A DNA stretch of 64,000 nt, from the NCBI GenBank assembly GCA_032358255.1, contig JAULBX010024073.1:1-64000 (forward strand). The letters run 5' to 3'. Shown here piece by piece: positions 22,601 through 33,094 of the stretch; position 1 is the stretch's first letter; every line of letters begins with the position of its first letter. A model generated the notes under the pieces. That model was not told the origin of the DNA, searched no databases, and saw nothing but the letters and a program-made list of their open reading frames with translations. A program made the translations under genes and the position numbers. The DNA is from Heterotrichella gracilis (taxonomy: Eukaryota; Sar; Xanthophyceae; Tribonematales; Xanthonemataceae).

Positions 22601-25600
22601 GTGTTGGCTTCCACCCAAGTGGCGCCAACCCAAACAGTAGGCACATGTAACATTACCTGGTACATGTATGAAGTAGGATCCATTGCAACTTGTCTGCACC
22701 AACTGCACTCATGACTATGATGCAAATCCGTCCTGAGGCTGCCTCGTTGGCGCTCGCGCCTGCCTGACAAATTCCCCTAAACCCTAACCCTAAACACAGG
22801 CCGCCTCCTTTGCGCTGCTGCTTGGCTGCTGCCTGTGGTTCCACACATTCCTGTCGTTCCACGTGGTCAAGTACTACCGCCGCAAGGAGATCAAGGCAAT
22901 GCGCAGGGAGGAGAATGAGGTCAAGGCAAAGGGGAAGCCCATGTCGGCGGCGTATGTGGACACAGGTACAGGTGTGGGTGGAAGGAGAGGGGTTGCCTGG
23001 AACTCTAGAGTTCAGTGTGTGAGTATGGTGCTATCACAGCCTGTGGCAGTGAGCTTGTGCCGGAATTGCAGTGAATTTTGTATTTTTCTACGGATGGTTG
23101 TGCCATGACCTTAGTAGTGCATGCCTGGCAATGGCTCCCCCGGTCTTGCAGTGCACATGGACCACCACATTGCAGGGTGCTTATTGTTTTGCATTCTCCA
23201 TTGTTCCAAAGCCTGTCCCTCTTGAAAACACCCGTTTTGCTGACGGTGGTGTGTGCTGCCTGCACCAGACGTTGCGCCCTGTGTGCCTGGCCTGGCAACG
23301 CACCCCCCCCCACACCCATTGGAGAGGGAGGTCTTCTTTGACCGCCCTGGCAGCAGCAGCAGCGCGGGGAGTGCCTGTGCCCAGCGCCTGGCTTACCTGG
23401 AGTACAGGGGCCCTGCGCAGCACTGGGACGAGCCTGCAGCCCCGCGGGTGAGGACAAATACCCTAATGTGGGGTTTCAGAGGCTAAACGCCCTGCCGCTC
23501 TCGAATTTAATCTGCAGCGTATCCCCTCAACTACCTAAATCATAAATGATTGATAACTCTGACAAAGGCAGTTGCCAATGATTCTTAGCTGATCATATAT
23601 AGTTAATTTCATGTGTATAGAAAGGTGCCGTGGAATGATCATCAATACCAATTTTAAATGGTAATCGGGTCAGCATCTGTGATGTGCACCCCTTGCCAGG
23701 AAGATCGCATGATCCATTGGGCTGGGTTCCTGCTGAGTAGTCTAATGAGGCTACTACCACCACCACCATAATTGAGCAGACCGTGTGGCCTACTCCTACT
23801 GAGCTTGCCATAACCCTGGGTGCTCCACTTCACACTACCTGCAGGTACCTAAGCCCGATGCCCACGCCGCCACCCAACGCCAGGTACTCTCCCTCATAAG
23901 CTGGCCATACCAGCACACCACGCCAACTTGTAGGGAAGAAATGCCACCACCAAATACGGGGAGCCCAGGCACGCCATCCCGTGTGCAGTACCCAGTCAAA
24001 AGCCCTCCACCACCGATGGGGGGTGGTGCCTCCACCTCCAGCCCCCACACCTTACAGCTCCCGACACCCTCCCCCAGACTGCGCCAGCCATCACTATCCA
24101 GCACACCCACAGCACCAGCCACCAAATCCCCAGAGCTAAATCCCAGTCCCCTCAGGAGGGCCTCCCGGTCCCTGGATTTGAGCATCGGTGGAAGGGGCTC
24201 GGAATTTGCCTCAGGGGGACCAGATCAGACGGGATCTCCCATTACTCCTGCAGTGCCCACCCCTCCAGCGCAGCCCCAGGCCGGCCAACCACGCGGCAGC
24301 AACCTCCGCAGGTCATCAAGCTTCTCCCAGTTGTACCATTCCCCTCAGGCCAGTCCCAGGGGTGGCGCCACGCAGCTGCTACTGCCACACCCCCTCAAGC
24401 GGCTGAAGAGCTCCCCAAATCTGGCAGGTGTGGGCGCATCCCCGCCCCCCCCACCCACCATGGCACGCACAGCCAGCCTGTCCCAAACCCCCTCCCCCAG
24501 CTGGAACCGGGTGCGCGGGGTCATGAAGCTGGCAGCCATTGTGCAGTCCCCGGGGGCAGCGCAGCAGGCCAGGGAAGCTAAAACAGGCGACCGCAGCGGC
24601 AGCGGCAGGGCGCGGTGCGCTGCCAGCAGGCAGATGAGTTGTGGGGAGGAGCTGGCATGGGCCCTGGCTCGCAAGGCAAGGAGGCAGGCTGAGCAGAACC
24701 AGGAAAATGTGCCTGTAGGCAGGGGAGCCATGCTGACAGAGCCATTGCCAGCGCTTCTGCCTGGTGGGCGGGTGAAGGGACCCAACCAACTCCGTAGGGT
24801 GCACTATGCAGCGCCCAAGTCTCCCGTCACCCCTGTGTCATCCCCCACCAAGCCTGCACCACGTGGGGGAGTGCAGCGGTCTGCCCCCCCTGGGGGGTCA
24901 TCGCGCCCAAGGGAGGATGCGCATGGCGGGGCGACTAGGCATGCTGACGTGGCAAGGGTGGGCAAGGCGGGTCGGGGTGAGGCCTCGCGCAACCTGGTGC
25001 CTCAGCAGGGGTATGGTGGTGTTGTCCCCTCTGGCAGGTAAGGGGCACAACTGCACTGGTAGGTAATGCCCACCTATGTGCTCACTCTGCGTGGAAAATC
25101 TTATTTGCGCGATATTGTAAATCAATATACTTTCGTACTCAGTAAATTGAATTTCTCTCTTTTGATGCCTGCGCATGTGTAGGTTGCGTGAATGCCTCAT
25201 TAACTATATTATTGTGCCCCACTTCAAGCAGGGTTGCTGGCGGCAGCTCCAAAGGTGCACGGGTGGATGACCGTGTGGGGCGCACCGCCAGGGAGGAAGC
25301 CGAAGACCCTTCGCTGGACCCTAGGGCACCAGCGACAGTGCACGTGGAAGGTGAGGCCTGGTGCGCAGCAGGGGGATAGTCACTAATGGTGACGGGGGAT
25401 TGGAGTAGCTGGTGGCTGCCTTCAGAAGCTGCAAATGGATGGGATTCTACGAGGCATGTATCCATATTGTGAATTGCTGGGCTGCATGCATTACATCACA
25501 TAATGCTGGGCTGCATGGGGCCTTCTCCACATCATCCTCACAGCAACAACACACGCATGAGCTTGCCTGCAACCCACTGGCAACTACCGCACCCTCTCAC

Positions 25601-28101
25601 CCCCTACCCTCCCACCCCAGGCGTTACCACAGAGCGGTTCCCCGGCACCACCTCCCCGCGCTTCACTGACCCTGCCACGCGCACCCTGCTGCGCAACGAG
25701 GCTGCCCTGTCGGATGAGCCCATGCTGCACAGGGACCCCCTAAGCGGCCCGCAAGGGGGGGAAGGGGGGGAGGAGGTGTCGCTGGAGGAGTATGTGGAGG
25801 AGGTGGAGCAGGGTAAGGGGTGCAAGGGTGGAAAACCCTTGGGCAGGGTTTTGCATGGACGTGGTGCAGCATGAAGGGTACACATGTACATGTGGTGTTG
25901 TTTGGTGCACTGGCCAGTGGACCAAGCAGTACTTGTGTGGTGAGGTCGATTATATTAGTTTATCGAAAACATGGTATTTATTTCCAGGGTGACATTTTTA
26001 CTGAGTCAGGATTGTCAAGTTTTTTGTTGAGGATACCACTACTTGCCAGGACATTAAAGATTTGGATACAGGGTCCTAGCAAGGTTATCGATTTACCCTC
26101 CCCTGCCCCCCACAGGCCGCGCCCCCCTGCCTACTGAGGTGCATGCCCCCAACCCGCGCACACGATTCCCCGAGGGGGCTACGCGCGACGAGGGGAGGGC
26201 GGCGGTGCCTTCGCTGGTGCAAGGGGAGCACGAGGAAATGGACAGGGCAGCAGGGGAGAAGGTGATGGACATACTGCAGGTGGGTGCATCTGGCATGGCG
26301 GTGGAGGATGAGTGAGCTTCCTTCTCATGACTCTCGAGTCATGAATCATCAGCAGTGTCGAATCTCAATTGTAGTGCAGCCCATGTGTATGGCCCATACC
26401 CGCCTCAGCTGCATTGCAGCACACATGTATGACACCATTTGGAACCAGCGCCATGATGCACTTATGATAAGCTGTGGAGACGTACGCAGTGGCCACAGTG
26501 CAGGAGTGCAGTGACCAGGTGCATCTACAGCTAGTGTCAACATCAAGAGTATGCGTTCATTGATGCGGGCCTCTGTATGGATCCCCCCCTGCAGGTGACC
26601 CCTGACGAGGAGAAGCCCCTGCACATGGCCTTTGAGACCAGGTGGATGGCGTGGCTGATGGGAACGCTTAGGTGAGCACCATATCATGTCGCATTTCTGC
26701 AGTATTATAAAGTGTCAAGTGTATGGGCTGATCCATTCCACCCATTTGCCCAAAAACGCTTCAAGCTGGGCGTGATTACATCACACCATTAGCACACCAC
26801 CACTGATGGCATGCACAGGCCACATTTTGGTTGTGCATGCCCTGCTCGTGGCCCGTATATATGCCGTGTGGCGCTGCTACCTGTGGGATTGCTATGGCGA
26901 TGTCACCATGCATGTTCACCACTATATTATAGATTTAATTTATAATTAATCTATATGTATCTGGGGTTACCCAGATAGTTGTACAGCTTGTGCATGTTCC
27001 TGAGCTATGGTACCCTTTTGCGCAGGCTGTGGCAGTTTGTCTGGTCCCTCACCATCATCACCTACCTGCCCAACACAGCAACCTGGGGCGACTACGGCAC
27101 GCTGCTGTTCCTGTACATCGTGGCCATCATGCTGTGTGTGGGGTCCATCGTGCAGATACTGTGGGAGCTGGCGAGGCTGGCTGGCTACCGGCGCATGTTC
27201 TACGTGCACCACTCTTGGGCATGTGGGGCCATCACCTACCTGACTGCCAACACGGTGTTTGACCTGGTGGGTTGCGTGGGCATGGTCGGATGATGTTGGT
27301 GGTAGACAAATGTGTGGCTCATTGCATAGAAAATGCAAATGGGTTATTTTGCTGTCTTCTGTCCTGGCGCATGCGCAGTCATATCCAGGAGGGGAAATAT
27401 CTGCTACTGGAAAGCAAAACTGCAATTTCACATCCTACTGATCCAAGATCATGATCATTCGAATCATTCCATTATGGTGACAACCGCAGGTTGATGAAAT
27501 GCACACCGTGATTCCAGCCGCTGGCCCAACCCTCCCCTTCCCCCCCATGCAGATTTGTGTGCTGCTGGCGCTGGCTGCTGCCAGTGCGGGTGCGGGCTTG
27601 TCCACCTTCACCTACACCTGCTACAGGCAGGACAGCGAGTCATGGGGCTCCTGCTCCCTGCCGGACAGCGGTGACATCGGGCGCACGGTGCTGTTCATGT
27701 TCTTTGCGGTGTTTGGTCTGGCGACCTGCTGCTGCATCGACTGGTATGGGTGGAGGGAGACCAAGGCGGTGTTCAACCACTTCAGCAGGTATTGAGCCGA
27801 CCCCGGTGTGCTGTAACAAGTTGCCTTGGGCCCCACAGCTTGCGTCATGGGCAAGCCAGCCGCTTCCATATTGACGATTTGGAATGGCAGCTGAGGATGG
27901 TAGAAGCTAAAGTGTGTGGTGTGCAGTGCTGCTGCTTGCTGCATATGGTCATACTGTGTAAAGCTGTTGCTTGCTCCTGATTGGTTGGAACCATGCCGCA
28001 GGTACGGTGGGCTGAAGGCACGTGTGCGCTTCCCTAACCTGCCCCCGCCCCTGCCGCCACCGCCGACATACTGGTCAGGCGCACTGCACGAGCTGGTGTG
28101 A
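19637..28101 (+). CDS. Two-module tetraspan (MARVEL/CASP-like) membrane protein, unfamiliar
   Basis: Fifteen exons (1129 aa): 19637-19873, 20134-20205, 20884-20974, 21433-21605, 22125-22274, 22800-22965, 23269-23447, 23845-25037, 25232-25350, 25621-25812, 26116-26279, 26595-26671, 27026-27266, 27553-27788, 28002-28101. All are GT-AG with continuous phase. Two blocks of four hydrophobic helices are related. Block A (about residues 88-275) carries SWNDVPAFIYLMVAT, then LDCTLP between helices 3 and 4, and a basic exit (KYYRRKEIKAMRR). Block B (about 915-1105) carries TWGDYGTLLFLYIVA, then GSCSLP in the same place, and WYGWRETKAV. Between them lie about 640 residues rich in Pro, Ser, Gly and Arg, with acidic parts near the end. 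The four-helix layout with short N-terminal arginines recalls MARVEL/CASP-like proteins, but I do not recognise the protein. Both termini and the long loop should be cytosolic. Function unknown; a membrane scaffold is a guess. Confidence 0.85.
20275..20316. repeat. Short direct repeat in intron 2
   Basis: The 21-base unit GGCTGCACAGAATTTG plus tail occurs twice in tandem, with one change, in the second intron of the two-module membrane gene. Confidence 0.7.
20417..20541. repeat. Intronic inverted repeat, about 41-bp arms
   Basis: Bases 20417-20458 pair with 20501-20541 around a loop of about 42 bases. Both arms contain the shared block CCCTTGACAGATA, with GTAC at the outer ends. It lies in intron 2 of the two-module membrane gene. 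It could be a MITE, or fold as an RNA stem-loop within the pre-mRNA. Confidence 0.7.
21606..21630 (+). repeat. Telomere-type run at a splice donor
   Basis: The donor of the exon ending at 21605 reads GTGGGTTAGGGTTTAGGG and continues with another TTTAGG, so intron 4 of the two-module membrane gene begins with about three TTTAGGG units. The acceptor of its sixth exon is likewise preceded by CCCTAAACCCTAACCCTAAA (22777-22796), the opposite orientation. Confidence 0.8.
22474..22630. repeat. Intronic long hairpin, about 78-bp arms
   Basis: Bases 22474-22551 and 22553-22630 are near-reverse complements with almost no loop (centre GTTATACTATAGC). Conserved blocks are CGCCACTTGGGTGGAA, GGCTTTC, TGTGTGTCCCCA and GACAGG. 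I estimate roughly four in five positions pair. It lies wholly within intron 5 of the two-module membrane gene. Either a MITE or a small-RNA precursor; green algal microRNA precursors are often long intronic hairpins. Confidence 0.8.
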
Positions 28102-29013
28102 CACTCCGCTGCTACCGAAAAACACCGTCACCACCTGTTGTAGCCACAGGGTTGGGAAGGATGACTGGTACTGACAGGCTAGTGAGCAGGCCTATGATGG
28201 GTTGGTCTTGTCTGTTGTACTTGCCCTGAAGTGGGTTGTGGTTAGGAGGCAACGAACAGTATGTGTGACGCTGGCTGCGGACCAGACCTTGCAAGGTGCA
28301 ACGTTATTGCCAGTATGATTGTGCAGGGTTGCCCTCGTCTATCTGTCTGGCAAAGAAGTTATCTTTGTGTGATCTTACGGGTTGGCAACAGGGAGGACAC
28401 TACCTGCTTAGCCATCAGTGTTGTCCTCTCTGAGCTACACTTGCGCCAGAAATCCAGCTGTACACATGGCACACGGGCACAGGCAATCAAGCTCCAGGTT
28501 CTCGAGATATATTTCCTGAAAATAAAGGTGAACCGACACCAAGCACAGTTTGCAACTTGGCAATATTTTGCCCGTTGTTTAACCGTCGGAGAGCAGATGC
28601 ATGTACCAGAAATGATGCAAATAAGATGCATGCATGCATTCGTGTGCAGTGCATGCAAACATTAGCAAGCAAGCGGGGCGGTAAACAGGACAGGTGAACG
28701 TCAACAAGAACATTGTATCAACTTTTCGCACTGGCGCTGGTATATAGGAACTGGGAAGCCATATAAGTGCCCGTTGAGTGCATAGGGCGTACCACTGTTG
28801 ACATCGGTTGCTCAGTTGAATTGCCCAAGGTTGAAACGACATAGCCCAAAGTCTCAAGTTCAATTTACTCTCTAACGGGCTATTCAATGCTGCACTGCTT
28901 TATAAGTGCTTGTCTGGTGGCCCACAGACCAAGCTAGGTTGCTACTGTCCCTAACATGGCCATGGTACGTGTGGCAGGTGATAATAGCTGACGGTATTCT
29001 CAACCTATTCCCC
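28102..29013. other. Intergenic between two-module membrane gene and Maf gene
   Basis: Holds the 3' UTR of the upstream gene and the promoter and leader of the Maf gene. Runs of GCATGCATGC near 28627-28670 are a motif that recurs across the window. No gene seen. Confidence 0.45.
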
Positions 29014-29991
29014 ATGGCCACGTTCACACATAGATTTTGCAGCAGAGGCAGGACCACCACAGCACCTGCGCAGACAGCTCCTCGACTGCGCACTCCAGTC
29101 ACTATGCAAAGCAGCCTTGCCAGCATCAAAGTTGTTCTCGGGTCAGCGTCTCAACCGCGCAAAGGTGCGTACACAAGGCAACACCTTGCCCGCCTGTATG
29201 ATGTTGCAAAGCATACCTATTTGAGGCTCACTTTGCCTTGCACGTTGCAGCAATCATGCAAGAGGTGTCAGAGGAGCATGGGTTCAGCTATCAGGTGATG
29301 ACAGCGGACATAGACGAGAAGGCAATACGGCGAGCCACCGCGCCGGAGCTGGTAGTGGCCCTAGGCCATGCCAAGGCGCAAGCCATACTGCAACGCCTGA
29401 CAAAGGGTTTGGACGGGTACTTGGTAACCTGTGACCAGGTCGTGGATTGTGGGGGGAACATACTGGAGAAGCCAGAAACTGCTGAACAGGTGTGTATACA
29501 GCCGCCCTCACGCACATCTGCCTTGGTTTGTGCACCAAGCGCCCCCCGCCTGTGCAGGCAAGAGAGTACATCAGGGCCTATGCTGTTTCAGCGCCCTCTA
29601 CCGTGTCATCCGTTGTTTGCACCGACATAGCAACTGGTGAAGCATACGAGGGTTTTGATGTAGCCACGGTGCGTGTGTTTTCTACCAGCTCACACCACTC
29701 CAGTTGCACCCTGCCTGCAGCTTGCCCACACCGTGATTTTGATGCCACCTCATGCAGATCCGCTTCAGCCCTATTCCTTCCACTGTGGTGGAGCAGCTGA
29801 TTGACGAGTGCAGCGTGTTCACGTGTGCGGGGGGGTTGCAAGTGGAGAACCCCTTGGTCACGCCTTACGTGCAGCGGATAGATGGCACCATGGACAGCAT
29901 AATGGGCCTACCCAAGCACCTATTGTTGCAACTGCTGAGGCAGGCTGTTGGCAACCACACGGACCCTGTGCGTGGCTCGCGGCTTGGCTAA
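29014..29991 (+). CDS. Maf-family nucleotide pyrophosphatase
   Basis: Four exons (244 aa): 29014-29164, 29251-29489, 29558-29668, 29758-29991. Maf proteins hydrolyse non-canonical or modified nucleoside triphosphates to monophosphates, a housecleaning role. The N-terminal motif is KVVLGSASQPRK, close to the eukaryotic GSASKARR version of the Maf signature. It is followed by TADIDEKAIR, the LVVALGHAKAQAI helix, and the catalytic-aspartate strand VTCDQVVDCGG, then EKPETAEQAREYIRAY. The C-terminal half has VFTCAGGLQVENP and DSIMGLPKHLL. Length is normal plus about 35 N-terminal residues rich in Ser, Thr, Arg and Ala (MATFTHRFCSRGRTTTAPA), which could be an organelle transit peptide. The start at 29014 has a good CCCC-ATG-G context; the in-frame ATG at 29104 would give a cytosolic form. 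Confidence 0.93.
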
Positions 29992-31860
29992 CGGCTTGGA
30001 AATAAGTTGGCCTGGACAAATGTGTCCCATCCTGAAGCTGGGCAGGAACACATGAATTACCATCAATGAACCCTGCTGCCTCGGTATCGTTACCTGCCAT
30101 TTTACACTTCACTTAGCCCAATAACATACCTGTAACAAACACCATATGCTGCCCCAGCACCCGTCAGCAGCTAGAGCCTACACAGTGTGACAGACGGTGG
30201 TTCTTAAACCCTGTCAACAACTGGCTGACCAGCACCTTCCAAGGTTCAGCGCCTTGCAGTCCCTCAATTCTAGCATAGACGGCACACAAGTGTAGATGGG
30301 CAGCCCAGGTTGCGCTCCTACTGGTGGTACACTGGGATGCCCACCCAGTGGAGTGTGACACCAGATACATCCCTGTTGCTGGTCTAGCACAAGGAGCATA
30401 GGGATCTATATACCAAGAGGCAGAACAGGGTTGGCCTCCAGGGCAGGTTGGCGGACTGCCTTATCTGGGGCCAGGTCAGGACGGCGGCAGCTGCTCATGC
30501 AGCGGCTCGAATGCCTGGCGACGTCGCTCTTTCACATGGGGTCACGCAGCCCTCCACCTAGGCAAAAAGCGCCGCTGGAAAGCGCAAACGAGCAAAAGTG
30601 ACGCCATGCACAAAAGCATGATCACACGCGAATCCTTCCCGCCATGTTTATGTCATGTTTTCTGTACCGGGTGCAGCGGGATGATGATGACCACCGTATC
30701 TTGACCAGGATACCAGCAACAGAGATACTTCCTCAGCCCAACTTGACAGGAGAAGAAGAAAGCAACCGAAGCACCCAGGTTCATTCACCTCCGCACAGCT
30801 GTCGACGACCCCTCGCTATCGTACGCTTCCCCGCTAACAAAGGTGAGATGCTGGAACAGCACTACTTGTGGGCTCCCCCCCCCCATAACTCCAAGTGGGC
30901 GGCCATGAGGGCGACCTTTCCTCGCAGTGGAAGGTTGCACGTTATCTAGGTCTGTGTGTACAGCCCGCGTGGTTTGTGTTGGGCTCGAGGCTCGGTGTGC
31001 CGGCTTAGAACCCCGTCGGTTTGCTGGGGGATGGTGTTGAACACCACATCCCCTGACTCAACCTGGTCAGCTTTCCAGCTCGCCCCGTCGGTTGCCAGGT
31101 GTTGGCCGTTACTGGACTTTACAATCTCGTCAGCAACATTGTTCGGTGGCTAGGTGGACCACTGCGCCAGGCATGTCGCGGGGTAGTCGTTTCTTGCGTC
31201 CTGCACCATTTGCGTTGCTGGCTTGGCTTCCAAGTGGCAGGGATAGACGCCTGAAGTGCGGTTTGTGTCCAGATCGTGAGTTGACCCGCTTCTTTGTTGC
31301 GTTGTTGCCACTCAGTGTTTCGCACCAGCGATGATGCCGGTTTGTGTGTGCTATTTTTCTGCTATTTGGGGGACCCGTTTGTCATGGGCGGAATCCGCAT
31401 TGCCTAGCAGCTTCCGTGAGGTTGCTTTTGCTGCCCACTCAACGGTGTGCCCTTTGCTTTATGTATGGTGCCGGTTCCACCCGCGAACAGGTTCACAGTC
31501 TGTGTGATCGAAAAGGTGTGAAAAGTGCTTCACAACTTGTCAGCTTGTCCTGCGCCACCTCGCCTGGCAGGAAGGTTTCGACTATCCAGCTTCTTGCTCG
31601 TCTCGTGCCATCTTGTTGTGGGCTCTTGTTCATAGTGCAGCATACCCAGCGGTTGTGCTGATAGGAACCGACGTAGTTCGCTGCACTGGTGGCAGTTGCT
31701 GTATACGATAGTGCATGTTCAGGGTTCCAACCAGTGCCTTCCTTGGTTGCAGGTGCACACTTCCTGGACAGTCGCAGGCAACTCTCCTAGTGTGGATACA
31801 CAACAACGGGAGCACCAGTGCTCCAGCCCTGACAGCGCAGCTTCTTAAACACCCGCCACC
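29992..31860 (+). other. Maf 3' UTR, then probable 5' leader of the bZIP gene
   Basis: No protein gene is supported. A stretch at about 30640-30840 ends in a strong donor (AACAAAG|GTGAGA). An acceptor (TTGGTTGCAG) lies at 31742-31751, about 110 bases before the bZIP start. Joining them gives no continuing open frame, so I read it as an untranslated first exon with a 900-base intron. An upstream ATG at 30644 would make a leader ORF in that exon. Confidence 0.4.
30131..30135 (+). terminator. Putative TGTAA poly(A) signal, Maf gene
   Basis: A TGTAA, the usual chlorophyte polyadenylation signal, lies about 140 bases after the Maf stop codon. The assignment rests on motif and distance only. Confidence 0.45.
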
Positions 31861-33094
31861 ATGTGTCGCCTTCCCTACCCCATCCCAGCCAGGAACAACC
31901 TCATATCAGGCCTGGCTGGTATGGATGGGCTTTCTGCCTTTGATTACTATGATGTGGTGGACGATGATGTGTTTGATGACAACCAGTCCAGTGATGAGTT
32001 CGACTATGAGAGCACCCTGGCGCCTGAGATCAAGCCAGAGTCCTTGGTTGACATCAAGCCCGTATTCTCAGGCTCCGAGCTTTACACAACGGAGGAGGTG
32101 CCCATGGTTGTCCAGCCCACAGGTGAGCAGTGTACTGAGTGTTACACCTGGTTGTGGGTTGCTGTCGCTGCTTCTTGCAACCGGCCGGTGGGGCTGCAGT
32201 GCACGCACTGCTTGGGCCATCTTCTCCTTGACCTTGCTGAAGCACTGACCTGGGTCTATCTTGTACAGATCTGGAGCTGTTGGCTCTGTTCACCGACACT
32301 GGCGCTGGCAACAGGAGCAGCAATGCATCAGTGATGCAGACCAACAGCCCCCATAACAGCAGCTCAGATGTTTCTGGCTCAAATATGGATGCCCACACTG
32401 CTTCCGGTACAAACGTGTCCTCGGCCTCGCTCCGCCCCCCTAGGCCCACGTCAGCTGCTGAGACCCAATCTGCGCCATCGTTGGACACAATCCAGCAGTT
32501 TTTGGCACTGCAGCAGCAGCAGCAAGCGGCCAAGGACATGAACATGGCACCGTTCGCAAACCTGAGTGGCTTCCCCGGTGCCTTGCTGGCAGCCCAGCTG
32601 CAGCAGACGCAGCTGCTCCAGCAGTATGCGCTCGGCGGCCTGAGGAACAAGAACGGCAAGACCGCAGTAGAGGTTGAGCTGCAGCAGGAGCGCATCAAGA
32701 AGCGGCGCCGCGAGTCTGCACAGCGCAGCAGGGCTCGAAAGAACAGCTTCATGAAGACACTGGAGGTGAGCCACTTGAACGGTTGTGCGAGGTTGAACTT
32801 CCAAAGCTAGTTTTGTACTGCAAGTGACCTGCCCTGCTTGTTATGCTGCCATTCTATCACTGTGCAGCACAAACTGTCGTTTTTGTCAGTTTTTGACTTT
32901 GTGTTCCTGTTCGTGTGCAGATTGAAAACCACCACCTCAAGATGGAGAACCAACGGCTGAAGGATGCCCTGAGCAAGTACGAGGGCAAGAACGGCATCGG
33001 GTCAGCCACCAGTACCCAGCCGCCAACTGCCAGCACCGTGCCTGCAGCTTCGGTCACCCAGGTGCCTGCTGGCAACTTTGTCTGCGCTTCTTGA
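31861..33094 (+). CDS. bZIP transcription factor with atypical basic region
   Basis: Three exons (310 aa): 31861-32122, 32269-32765, 32921-33094. The start follows CACC. The N-terminal third is acidic (DVVDDDVFDDNQSSDEFDY), as in activation domains. A Ser/Asn/Gln-rich middle follows with a run of five glutamines and leucine-glutamine repeats. The basic region (about residues 238-252) reads IKKRRRESAQRSRARK. Canonical plant bZIPs read NRESARRSRxRK there; this protein has Arg where the invariant, base-contacting Asn should be, while S, A, R, S and R downstream are kept. The zipper continues across the intron as TLEIENHHLKMENQRL, with leucines at correct seven-residue spacing (three heptads), so it is short. 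Nuclear dimer by family. The Asn change suggests altered DNA specificity, or need for a partner. I cannot name an orthologue. Confidence 0.92.

Noticed and set aside
23941-25041. Single long plus-strand frame as an independent gene
   Set aside because: Its frame extends back to a good acceptor at 23844 and its end is a donor; it is the large loop exon of the two-module membrane protein.
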